Shown one piece after another: positions 24,138 through 32,000 of a stretch of DNA of 41,918 nucleotides. The translations under genes were made by a program, and so were the position numbers. Each line of letters opens with the position of its first letter. The first letter of the stretch is position 1. Under the pieces are notes generated by a model that worked only from the letters and a program-made list of their open reading frames with translations, did no database searches and was not told the DNA's origin. The DNA lies in assembly GCA_937934705.1 (NCBI GenBank), contig CALGYY010000090.1, forward strand, positions 1-41,918, written 5' to 3'. This DNA comes from an uncultured Bacteroidota bacterium (GTDB taxonomy: Bacteria > Bacteroidota > Bacteroidia > Bacteroidales > CAIWKO01).

Positions 24138-24493
24138 AGGCTCAGTTTTTTAAGTGCTTCCCGGTCTTTTCCTGTCATTTTCTGCACGACCAGTTCATAT
24201 GAACGATCGATCAGTTTTTTCATTGTATGATCGTCGATCGATGCATCGGGTCGGACCATAATCCAGTGTTTTTTATCCATATACCTGGCTGCGGTGATAC
24301 AGGGAAATCGTTCTTTAAGGGATTCTGCCTCATCGGGATCTGCTTTCACCGAGAAGCAGAAGGTGTCGTCGAGAGGTGTGAGGGTAAACATTTTACTCAT
24401 CACTTTAAAAACCAGGGTATATTCATCAAAAGGCAGGGATTCCCCTGCTCCGGGTTTTGACAAACAATAATCTCTGAATTCCTCTATATTCAT
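24134..24493 (-). CDS. MmcQ/YjbR family protein
   Basis: 119 residues of the YjbR (DUF419) family, a CyaY-like fold with DNA-binding suggested for some members; its function is not settled. Family features: N-terminal MNIEEFRDYCLSKPGAGESLPFD, then TLVFKVMSKMFTL and the HWIMVRP strand with a C-terminal helix SYELVVQKM. ATG 24493 is chosen over an upstream frame to 24523 because the family begins at MNIEEFR and a perfect -7 box lies at 24511-24518. The downstream exported protein gene overlaps by 4 bp. Confidence 0.88.
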   Translation of the reverse strand: MNIEEFRDYCLSKPGAGESLPFDEYTLVFKVMSKMFTLTPLDDTFCFSVKADPDEAESLKERFPCITAARYMDKKHWIMVRPDASIDDHTMKKLIDRSYELVVQKMTGKDREALKKLSL

Positions 24494-24510
24494 GGGAAGA
24501 CTGCTCAGTA

Positions 24511-24518
24511 CAAAAATA
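24511..24518 (-). promoter_or_regulatory. -7 promoter element of the YjbR operon
   Basis: Minus-strand TATTTTTG is a perfect TAnnTTTG, 17 bases before ATG 24493. It supports that start. Confidence 0.6.
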
Positions 24519-24557
24519 GTCATTTTGAATTCACTTCATATCCGGTGATCGGGGAAG

Positions 24558-24579
24558 GTGTTTTAAGAAATCTTAACAC
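24558..24579. promoter_or_regulatory. Imperfect inverted repeat between divergent genes
   Basis: GTGTTTTAAGA and TCTTAACAC face each other around a short centre; the left arm carries two extra T. It sits between the divergent YjbR and carboxyltransferase promoters. It may be an operator, but no partner is known. Confidence 0.25.
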
Positions 24580-24687
24580 TTGGACCTGCTCTTCTATTTT
24601 GTTGTCTTTCTTTTCTTTATGAGAATTGCGCTCAGGCGGTCATCCGATTTTGCAGAAAAGCTGGTCAATTGCCGGATCAGTTTTATA

Positions 24688-24695
24688 TACCTTTG
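24688..24695 (+). promoter_or_regulatory. -7 promoter element of the carboxyltransferase gene
   Basis: TACCTTTG is a perfect TAnnTTTG, 27 bases upstream of ATG 24723. It lies inside an upstream extension of the reading frame, which it argues against. Confidence 0.6.
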
Positions 24696-24722
24696 CATAC
24701 TTTTTTCAAAACACCAATCATT

Positions 24723-26270
24723 ATGTCACTACGGCAGAAAACCCTGGATCTTAAGAAGCGAATGAGTGGAGCCGTTCAGGGGGGCGGGGTCAAGGCAATA
24801 GAGAAGCAGTTATCGATGGGCAAGCTCACAGCCCGTGAGCGCATCCTGGCATTGCTGGATCCGAACTCATTTCATGAATATGATTTATTTGTAGAACATG
24901 CCGGGAAGGATTTCGACATGGACAAGAAGTACCTTCCGGGCGATGGCGTTGTTACCGGGACGGGAACCATCAATGGTTACCCTATCTGTATTTATGCCCA
25001 GGATTTCACTGTTGCCGGGGGCTCATTGGGGTACATGCATGCCAAGAAGATTACGAAGATCATGGATCACGCCATGAAGCTGAAGGTTCCCCTGATCGGC
25101 ATCAACGATTCGGGTGGTGCACGTATTCAGGAGGGGGTGAACTCCCTGGCGGGATACGGGGAGATCTTTTTCCGCAACACTCTGGCCAGCGGGGTGATTC
25201 CGCAGATTTCGGTGATTCTGGGTCCGTGTGCCGGCGGGGCGGTTTACAGTCCCGCGCTGACTGATTTCGTTTTCATGGTGGATAAGATCTCCAAGATGTT
25301 CATCACCGGTCCGGAGGTGATCAAGACGGTGCTGGGCGAGGAAATTTCGATGGAAGATCTTGGGGGCGCGGCTGTTCACAGTGAGATCACCGGAAATGCG
25401 CATTTCTTTGCAGAAAGCGAATCAGAATGTTTTGAGCAGATCAAACAGCTGGTCAGTTACATTCCGTGGAACAACACCAAAAAGGCAGAACCTTTTCCGG
25501 TCAAGCAACCGAAGTCGAAGCTGTACAAGATTGAGGATATTTTCCCCAATGATGCCAAGCAGCCGTATGATGTGCGTCATATCATCAAGGCTATTTGTGA
25601 TGATTCAGAATTTTTTGAAGTTCAGGAGCGTTTTGCAGCCAATATTGTGATCGGTTTTGCGCGTATCAGTGGTCAGTCTGTCGGCTTCGTTGCCAATCAG
25701 CCCATGGTTCTTGCGGGTGTATTGGATGTGGATTCCAGTGATAAGGCTGCACGTTTCATTCGCTTCTGTGATGCGTTTAATATTCCGCTGGTGACTTTGG
25801 TCGATTTGCCGGGATATCTTCCGGGCATTGACCAGGAGCATGCCGGTGTTATACGTCATGGCGCCAAGGTTCTGTATTCCTACAGTGAAGCTACGGTTCC
25901 CAAAATCACGGTGATCTTGCGTAAAGCCTATGGCGGGGGTTACATTGCGATGTGTTCCAATCACCTTCGGGCAGATTTTGTGCTGGCCTGGCCCACTGCA
26001 GAAATTGCGGTTATGGGACCCGAGGGGGCAGCCAACATTATTTTCAGGAGTGAGATCATGGAGGCAGAGAACCCGGATGAGGTGCGCAAAAAGAAGATCC
26101 AGGAATACAAGGAAAAGTTTGCCAATCCTTATGTTGCTGCTGCATACGGTTATGTGGATGCTGTCATTGAGCCTGAAGAAACCCGTCGTTTCATCATCCA
26201 CGCCCTGGATATTTCCAGTCAAAAAGACGAAAAGAGGCCTGAGAAGAAGCATGGTGTGCCTCCTTTTTGA
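24723..26270 (+). CDS. mmdA: Acyl-CoA carboxyltransferase subunit (propionyl-/methylmalonyl-CoA type)
   Basis: 515 residues, the usual length of the PccB/MmdA carboxyltransferase with two crotonase-fold halves. Readable features are the N-domain acyl-CoA region (GGSLGYMHAKKITKIMDHA, NDSGGARIQEGV) and oxyanion glycines GPCAGGAVYSPALTDF. The C-domain has VDLPGYLPGIDQEHAGVIRHGAK, KAYGGGYIAM and the AVMGPEGAANIIF signature. It moves CO2 between biotin and propionyl-CoA/methylmalonyl-CoA, a core step in propionate metabolism of Bacteroidota. A biotin carrier gene follows after 81 bp. No biotin carboxylase or sodium-pump subunit is in the window, so decarboxylase versus carboxylase cannot be decided; the symbol is by similarity. 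Confidence 0.88.
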   Translation: MSLRQKTLDLKKRMSGAVQGGGVKAIEKQLSMGKLTARERILALLDPNSFHEYDLFVEHAGKDFDMDKKYLPGDGVVTGTGTINGYPICIYAQDFTVAGGSLGYMHAKKITKIMDHAMKLKVPLIGINDSGGARIQEGVNSLAGYGEIFFRNTLASGVIPQISVILGPCAGGAVYSPALTDFVFMVDKISKMFITGPEVIKTVLGEEISMEDLGGAAVHSEITGNAHFFAESESECFEQIKQLVSYIPWNNTKKAEPFPVKQPKSKLYKIEDIFPNDAKQPYDVRHIIKAICDDSEFFEVQERFAANIVIGFARISGQSVGFVANQPMVLAGVLDVDSSDKAARFIRFCDAFNIPLVTLVDLPGYLPGIDQEHAGVIRHGAKVLYSYSEATVPKITVILRKAYGGGYIAMCSNHLRADFVLAWPTAEIAVMGPEGAANIIFRSEIMEAENPDEVRKKKIQEYKEKFANPYVAAAYGYVDAVIEPEETRRFIIHALDISSQKDEKRPEKKHGVPPF

Positions 26271-26351
26271 TCAACAATGATTTCAGAGATACCGTCTGCT
26301 TTGTATTGAACACAGGGGTGGTCGCCAGGGCCAACAAAAAATGCATTCAAC

Positions 26352-26744
26352 ATGGAAGAGCCAAAAACCAACACACCGGAATCTGTAAAATACGAAATGT
26401 TTGAGGTTTATGAGGGGGCGAAATTCAAAACGCTTTTAACCCGCAAGCACCGGGAGCGCAAGGCGTGGACGCCTGAGAATCCTGCCATGGTTACCTCCTT
26501 TATTCCGGGAACCATCCGCAAGGTTTTCGTTAAGGACGGTCAGAAGGTAAAAGCGGGGGACAAGCTGTTGATCCTTGAAGCGATGAAGATGTTGAATGAG
26601 TTGTCGGCAGCGGTCAGCGGTACTGTAAAGACCATTCATGTCAAAACGGGGCAGGTGGTCAGCAAGAACCAGTTACTGGTTGAGTTGAATGCGGAAGCTG
26701 AAAAGAAGGACAACAAAAAAGACGGCAAAAAGAAGAAGAAATAG
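26352..26744 (+). CDS. Biotin carrier protein of an acyl-CoA carboxylase/decarboxylase
   Basis: 130 residues. The last half is a biotinyl domain (about 45-115) with the biotin-accepting lysine K79 in EAMKM, and a second half-motif (SAAVSGTVKTIHVKTGQVVSKNQLLVEL). The N-terminal ~40 residues are a charged linker. The C-terminus is a run of lysine and aspartate residues. It carries carboxybiotin to or from the carboxyltransferase encoded 81 bp upstream. The stop codon directly abuts that of the convergent carbonic anhydrase gene, with no base between. Confidence 0.9.
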   Translation: MEEPKTNTPESVKYEMFEVYEGAKFKTLLTRKHRERKAWTPENPAMVTSFIPGTIRKVFVKDGQKVKAGDKLLILEAMKMLNELSAAVSGTVKTIHVKTGQVVSKNQLLVELNAEAEKKDNKKDGKKKKK

Positions 26745-27260
26745 TTATTTATCGTACCAGGACGCATACATGTTGTAGTTCCCGGATATTCTGTTCACTT
26801 CTCCTTCGAGGAGTTTTTCGTCGATACTTTTTACTTTTTTAGCGGGAATCCCGGCATACACACTGCCGGATTCCACTATGGTATTATCCAGTACCACTGC
26901 GCCGGCGGCTATAATGCAATTGCTGTGGATCACTGCATTATCCATAATAATGGCACCCATACCTACCAGTACGTTATCGTGAATGGTGCATCCATGAATC
27001 ACTGCCCTGTGCGCGATGCTGACATTGTTTCCGATGGTGACAGAGGCCCGCTGATAGGTACAATGAATAATAGCGCCGTCCTGGATATTAACATTGTTCC
27101 CGATCCGGATACTGTGTACATCTCCGCGGACAACAGCGTTAAACCAGACACTGCACTTATCGCCCATGACGACATCGCCGGTGAGGGTGGCATTTTCTGC
27201 AATGAAGCAATCGTTTCCCCAGCGGGGGTGTATACCTTTTACTGATTTGAGGAGGGGCAT
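26745..27260 (-). CDS. Gamma-carbonic anhydrase family protein (YrdA-like)
   Basis: 171 residues of left-handed beta-helix hexapeptide repeats (for example VVMGDK, IRIGNN, VTIGNN, VLVGMG). The three zinc-binding histidines of the family are present: H66 (DGAIIHC), H84 and H89 (SIAHRAVIHGC). Trimers hydrate CO2 in the Cam lineage; many YrdA-type members show no activity in vitro, so the catalytic role is uncertain. A link with the adjacent biotin-dependent carboxyltransferase genes (bicarbonate supply) is only suggestive, since they lie on the opposite strand. It follows nadB by 34 bp on the same strand and is probably co-transcribed. Confidence 0.9.
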   Translation of the reverse strand: MPLLKSVKGIHPRWGNDCFIAENATLTGDVVMGDKCSVWFNAVVRGDVHSIRIGNNVNIQDGAIIHCTYQRASVTIGNNVSIAHRAVIHGCTIHDNVLVGMGAIIMDNAVIHSNCIIAAGAVVLDNTIVESGSVYAGIPAKKVKSIDEKLLEGEVNRISGNYNMYASWYDK

Positions 27261-27294
27261 GAGGGAAGGTATTAAAAGTTAAGAAGAGAGTCTT

Positions 27295-28851
27295 CTACCT
27301 GTAATCAATCGAGTAATGCAAACCCCTGCTTTCTTTCCTTTTGCTGGCCATCTTAATGATCAGGTAGGCAATCGCGATGAGGTTACGCAACTCGCAGATA
27401 TCTCTGGTAAGAATTGATTTGTTGTAAATTTCTTCTGTTTCACGGTGAAGGATTTCCAGCCGGTCCATCGCTCTTTTCAATCGAAGATCAGAACGTACAA
27501 TGCCCACATAGTTGCTCATGATCTCCCGAAGTTCCTTCAGTGTCTGTGTAATCAGGATCATTTCTTCGTTCAGCACCATACCTTCCGCATTCCAGTCGGG
27601 TATATCCGTATTCATGGAACAATCGTCCAGACGGCTGACGGAATCCATTGCGGCCCTGTGAGAAAATACCACAGATTCAAGCAGGGAGTTGGAGGCCAAT
27701 CGGTTACCGCCATGTAATCCGGTTGAAGCACATTCTCCGCTGGCATAGAGGTTAAGAATACTGGTTCTTCCGAATTCGTCTGTTTTTATTCCTCCGCAAA
27801 TGTAATGTGCAGCGGGGACCACCGGAATCATCTCTTTGGTGATATCGATACCAATACTCAGGCATTTGGCATAGATGGTCGGAAAGTGCTGGATGAGGCT
27901 GTTGGCGTCGAGGTGACGGCAATCGAGGCACACATGCTCATGGCCCCTGATTTTCATTTCGGTATCGATGGCACGGGCAACGATATCTCTGGGGGCCAAT
28001 GATTTGCGTTCATCATACTTGTGCATAAACTCCTCACCATCGCGCGATTTCAGGATACCTCCGAAACCCCGCATGGCTTCAGTGATCAGGAATGAGGGTC
28101 TTTCTTTGGGGTTGTACAGTGCCGTCGGGTGAAACTGCACAAATTCCATATCAGTGACTTTGCCTCTTGCGCGGTGCATCATGGCAATGCCGTCACCTGT
28201 GGCCACCGGGGGATTGGTGGTATTGGCATAGGCATTTCCGGCGCCTCCGGTAGCGATCAGGGTAATTCGGGAGAGTACCGTATCTATTCGCCCGTCGGCG
28301 GTATCAAGCAGGTAGGCGCCATAGCAGCAAATATCCGGGGTGCGCTTGGTCACCAGTTGTTTCAGGTGGTGCTGGGTAATAAAATCGATCGCAAAAGTAT
28401 TTTCAAGGATGGTGATATTGGGGTGTTCCCGCACCTTTTTCAGCAGGGCATTCTGTATCTCCTGACCTGTATGGTCTTTACTGTGCAGCACACGGTGTTC
28501 TGAATGTCCCCCTTCTTTAGATAGTTCGTATCGACCCTGTCGGTCCTTGTCGAAATGGGTTCCCCATTCGATCAGTTCCCTGATCCTTTCGGTGGATTCT
28601 GAGATAGTCAGTCTGACGATGCGTTCATCGCAAAGGCCGGCCCCTGCATTCAGCGTATCGGCGATGTGTTTTTCGTAAGAATCCGGGGAATACATCACGG
28701 CGGCAATTCCTCCCTGGGCATATCGGGTGTTGGTTTCTTCGGCCTTAACTTTGGAAACCACCAGCACCTTTCCGTGAGGCGCCACTTTCAGGGCGTAGCT
28801 TAAACCGGCGATGCCCGAACCCAGAACCAGAAAATCGGTTTCTATCCTCAT
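27295..28851 (-). CDS. nadB: L-aspartate oxidase
   Basis: 518 residues (Escherichia coli NadB has 540). This FAD enzyme oxidises L-aspartate to iminoaspartate, the first step of de novo NAD synthesis, and anaerobically can use fumarate as acceptor. Seen: FAD-binding GSGIAGLSYA at about 12-21, the NTRYAQGGIAAVM loop that marks NadB, EGGHSEHRVLHSKDHTG near the active site, RDIVARAID, and the HYICGGIKTDEFGRT and GECASTGLHGGNRLASNSLLE segments shared with fumarate reductases. The C-terminal helical domain is complete. nadA and nadC are not adjacent. A perfect -7 box lies upstream. Confidence 0.95.
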   Translation of the reverse strand: MRIETDFLVLGSGIAGLSYALKVAPHGKVLVVSKVKAEETNTRYAQGGIAAVMYSPDSYEKHIADTLNAGAGLCDERIVRLTISESTERIRELIEWGTHFDKDRQGRYELSKEGGHSEHRVLHSKDHTGQEIQNALLKKVREHPNITILENTFAIDFITQHHLKQLVTKRTPDICCYGAYLLDTADGRIDTVLSRITLIATGGAGNAYANTTNPPVATGDGIAMMHRARGKVTDMEFVQFHPTALYNPKERPSFLITEAMRGFGGILKSRDGEEFMHKYDERKSLAPRDIVARAIDTEMKIRGHEHVCLDCRHLDANSLIQHFPTIYAKCLSIGIDITKEMIPVVPAAHYICGGIKTDEFGRTSILNLYASGECASTGLHGGNRLASNSLLESVVFSHRAAMDSVSRLDDCSMNTDIPDWNAEGMVLNEEMILITQTLKELREIMSNYVGIVRSDLRLKRAMDRLEILHRETEEIYNKSILTRDICELRNLIAIAYLIIKMASKRKESRGLHYSIDYR

Positions 28852-28868
28852 GTGACCTGATTAAGTGA

Positions 28869-28876
28869 CAAAGATA
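28869..28876 (-). promoter_or_regulatory. -7 promoter element of nadB
   Basis: Minus-strand TATCTTTG is a perfect TAnnTTTG, 17 bases before ATG 28851; predicted leader about 11 bases. Confidence 0.65.
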
Positions 28877-29040
28877 GTAAACAGGCTCATACCCTCTGTT
28901 GTGCTGAAAGATCATGCTGATCCACCGCGAATTCGCAAGCTGCCGTCTCATGTCCGATAACTGTTTCATTTCGACCTTTATCTGACTCGGGAATTGACCT
29001 GACCGGGGTTAAGAACTACTTTAAGCCAATTTTCTTGCCC

Positions 29041-32000
29041 ATGAAAATAAAATACATTTATCCTTTTATTCTATTCGTATTTGTAACAGCTCCGCTGAGC
29101 GCCCAAATAACACATTCAAACAGTGATTATTCCGGGGCCGGAGCTTATATCACTGAAGGCTATCCGGCTTTTGATTCACTCAGGCTATTTGTTAAGCTTA
29201 AGGAGGGTGATTTTCCGGATCTGACCTATGAAAAGAAAAAGGGTTTTCGTACACCTGGTATCGGCCGCTGGTATAAAAAGTGGATGCAATCCATGGCTGT
29301 TGAGAGCTGCCAGCGGGCATTTCAGCATCTTCAGTCTGGCGGTCTGGAAAGCATTTACGTTTTCAGCTTCGGCAATTTTCAGGAAGCTTCAGAGGCCCTA
29401 AAGGCTCTTACGGATCATGAATTAACCGAGTATGCAGAATTTGTTCCTGTATATTACCCATTGCTGAGTCCCAATGATTATACCCCACAGCAAAGTGCTT
29501 ATCTGAACCACATCAATCTTGATCTGGCGTGGGATATCAACAGCGGGGACAGCAATGTCCGGATTGCAGTGGTAGACGATGCGGTACGCATATCCCATGA
29601 AGACCTTTCCGGTAACTGCTGGCTGAACGACCTTGAAATACCCGGGAACGGGATTGATGACGACAGTAACACTTTTGTGGATGATTTCCGAGGATATGAT
29701 GTGGCGGATGGAGATTCCAATGTTAATCCGCCGCCCTGGGCCAGCAATAGCTTGTTCACTCACGGTACTCATGTTTGCGGCATAGCTGCCGCGGCAACTG
29801 ATAACGGCACCGGGATAGCCGGTGTAGGCTTCAGATGCCGGTACATCCCTGTCAAAACCAAGAAAGATAATGATTACGGACCGGGCTTAGCATACGCGTA
29901 TCTGGGCCTGGAATATGCGATAGTGATTCATGCAGACGTCATAAATATGTCCTGGGGCGGGTTCATCTACAGCCAGACATACCAATTGCTTTGCAACCTT
30001 GCACATGACACGGGTATTGTATTGGTTGCTTCGGCCGGGAATACCGGAACCACTGACAGTATTTTTCCTGCAGCCTATGATCATGTTATTGCTGTAGGCA
30101 GTACCAATCCGAATGATGTGGCCAGCACCTTTTCAACTTACGGGTCATTCATCGATGTCATGGCTCCGGGAGTGAGTATTTACAGCAGTCTGGCGGGGAG
30201 TGACCAAAGTTACGGGACTCTCAGCGGAACCTCCATGGCGGCACCCATTACCAGCGGGATCTGTGCCCTGATGCTGGCCAATAATCCTCAGATGACTCCG
30301 GATGAGGTAGAACAATGTCTTAAGTCTGCCTGTACCAATATCAATGAACAAAATCCCAATAAAATAGGCATGCTGGGTTCGGGGAGGGTAGATGCTTTCG
30401 GTGCGCTGACCTGTGTAGAAGCACCTCCCCGTCCCTGTGTCTGTATCTCCCATTCCGGGTGCCTTCTGGTGTGTCCCGGCTCTGCTATTCAAATTAACGG
30501 GACCTCTCTGGGTTTGAATGCAGACAACTGGTACTGGCAGTTCCCCGGAGGAAATCCCTCCACATCAACCGATCCTTCTCCAAATGTACAGTACAATATT
30601 CCCGGGACTTTCGACATTATCGTTGTGGCCTGTAATCAGTTCGGATGTGATACGCTGATCCTTGAGGATGCTGTGTGTGTACAGCTCCCTTCTGCTGCTC
30701 TCAGTTCATCCTTAAGCGGCATCGTTTGCCAGAACAATCCCAACTATTTGACAGTGAGCTTTTCGGGTCACCCGCCTTTTTCTTTCGCCTGGTCCGATGG
30801 TACTCAATCTGACACTATTTACGGAATAACGGATCATGTTTACTGGTTTCCCGTAATACCGGCGAATTATCATTGCTATATGTTGTCGTGGATGAGAGAT
30901 TTTTATTGTGAGGGCAACACCCATGGTCAGGTTTGCCTGAATCCTGTGAATTGCGGGCCCTGTGCCAATACTGATTTTGAGTTTGGCAACTTTTCAACCT
31001 GGATGGGTAAACTCGGAATGTGTTGCGGAATGGGGAACTGGCATAATGGTATTTCTCCTACACGCATGATGCTTACTACAGGAAGCGAAACCGACCCATA
31101 CAGTGGTGGTAATATTCCTGTGGTTTCCCCATTCGGCGGGAACACCTCATTGCGGTTGGGCAACTACTTTGTCGGAGCTGAGGCCGAAATACTTGAAAAG
31201 AAGATGCTGATCACCCACGACAATGCGAGTCTCACCTATGAATTTGCGGTTGTTCTTGAAGATCCTCTTGCTCATTCACATGAGAAAAAACCCAAATTCG
31301 AGATCAGTTTCATGGATATGAACGGTAATCTTCTGCCCGACAGCTGCGCATATTATCAGGTGACTGCCGGTCCCGAAACTGATCCATGGGAACATAACGG
31401 TACCGTACGCTGGCAGACCTGGCAGCAGGTAACCCTGGATCTTACGCCTTATATGGGGCAGGAAATTACGATGCAGTTTAAAACTGAGGATTGCGGGCTT
31501 TTCGGACACTTCGGCTATGCCTACCTTGATGCCCGTTGTGCCCCCAACGCGATTACCATAGAGAATTTCTGTTATGGCACAGATACCATCACCCTGAGTG
31601 CGCCTGCCGGTTATATCTCGTATCTGTGGGATCCTTATGGTGACTCCACGCAATCGATCATAATCCCGGCACCTTCAGAAGGGGATACTATCAGCGTTTT
31701 AATGAGAAATATAGCCGGTTGTATAAATACGGCAAGTCTGATTATACATTATCTTCCGGTACCTGTTCTGATGGCCGGGGGTGATACGGCAATCTGCTTA
31801 CAGGACACAGCTGTCCTCTGGGCCATTGGAGCCGGTCAGGGCGGGAATTATCACTGGTATAGTGATCCACCCTCTTTTGAGGCATGGACAGACACCATTC
31901 ATGTCATGCCCACCCAAACAACCACCTATTATGTTGAAGCAGAGAATTCAAATGGCTGCTCTTCTGTGAATTCTCCATCAGTAACTGTTCATGTTGACTC

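Noticed and set aside
24558..24579. TTAA words considered as a second Pho-box array
   Set aside because: The two TTAA cores are 10 bp apart, not 11, and only two units exist.
24663..24670. GGTCAATT resembling the left-edge transposon-like repeat
   Set aside because: Single 8-bp match without the tandem copy or flanking CG-rich word; chance.
28927..28936. GCGAATTCGC perfect palindrome between nadB and the protease gene
   Set aside because: Ten bp palindromes of this kind arise by chance; it has no promoter-linked position or second copy.
28852..29040. Possible small gene in the nadB-protease spacer
   Set aside because: The only frames are short, overlap nadB and lack a plausible start; the nadB promoter occupies part of it.
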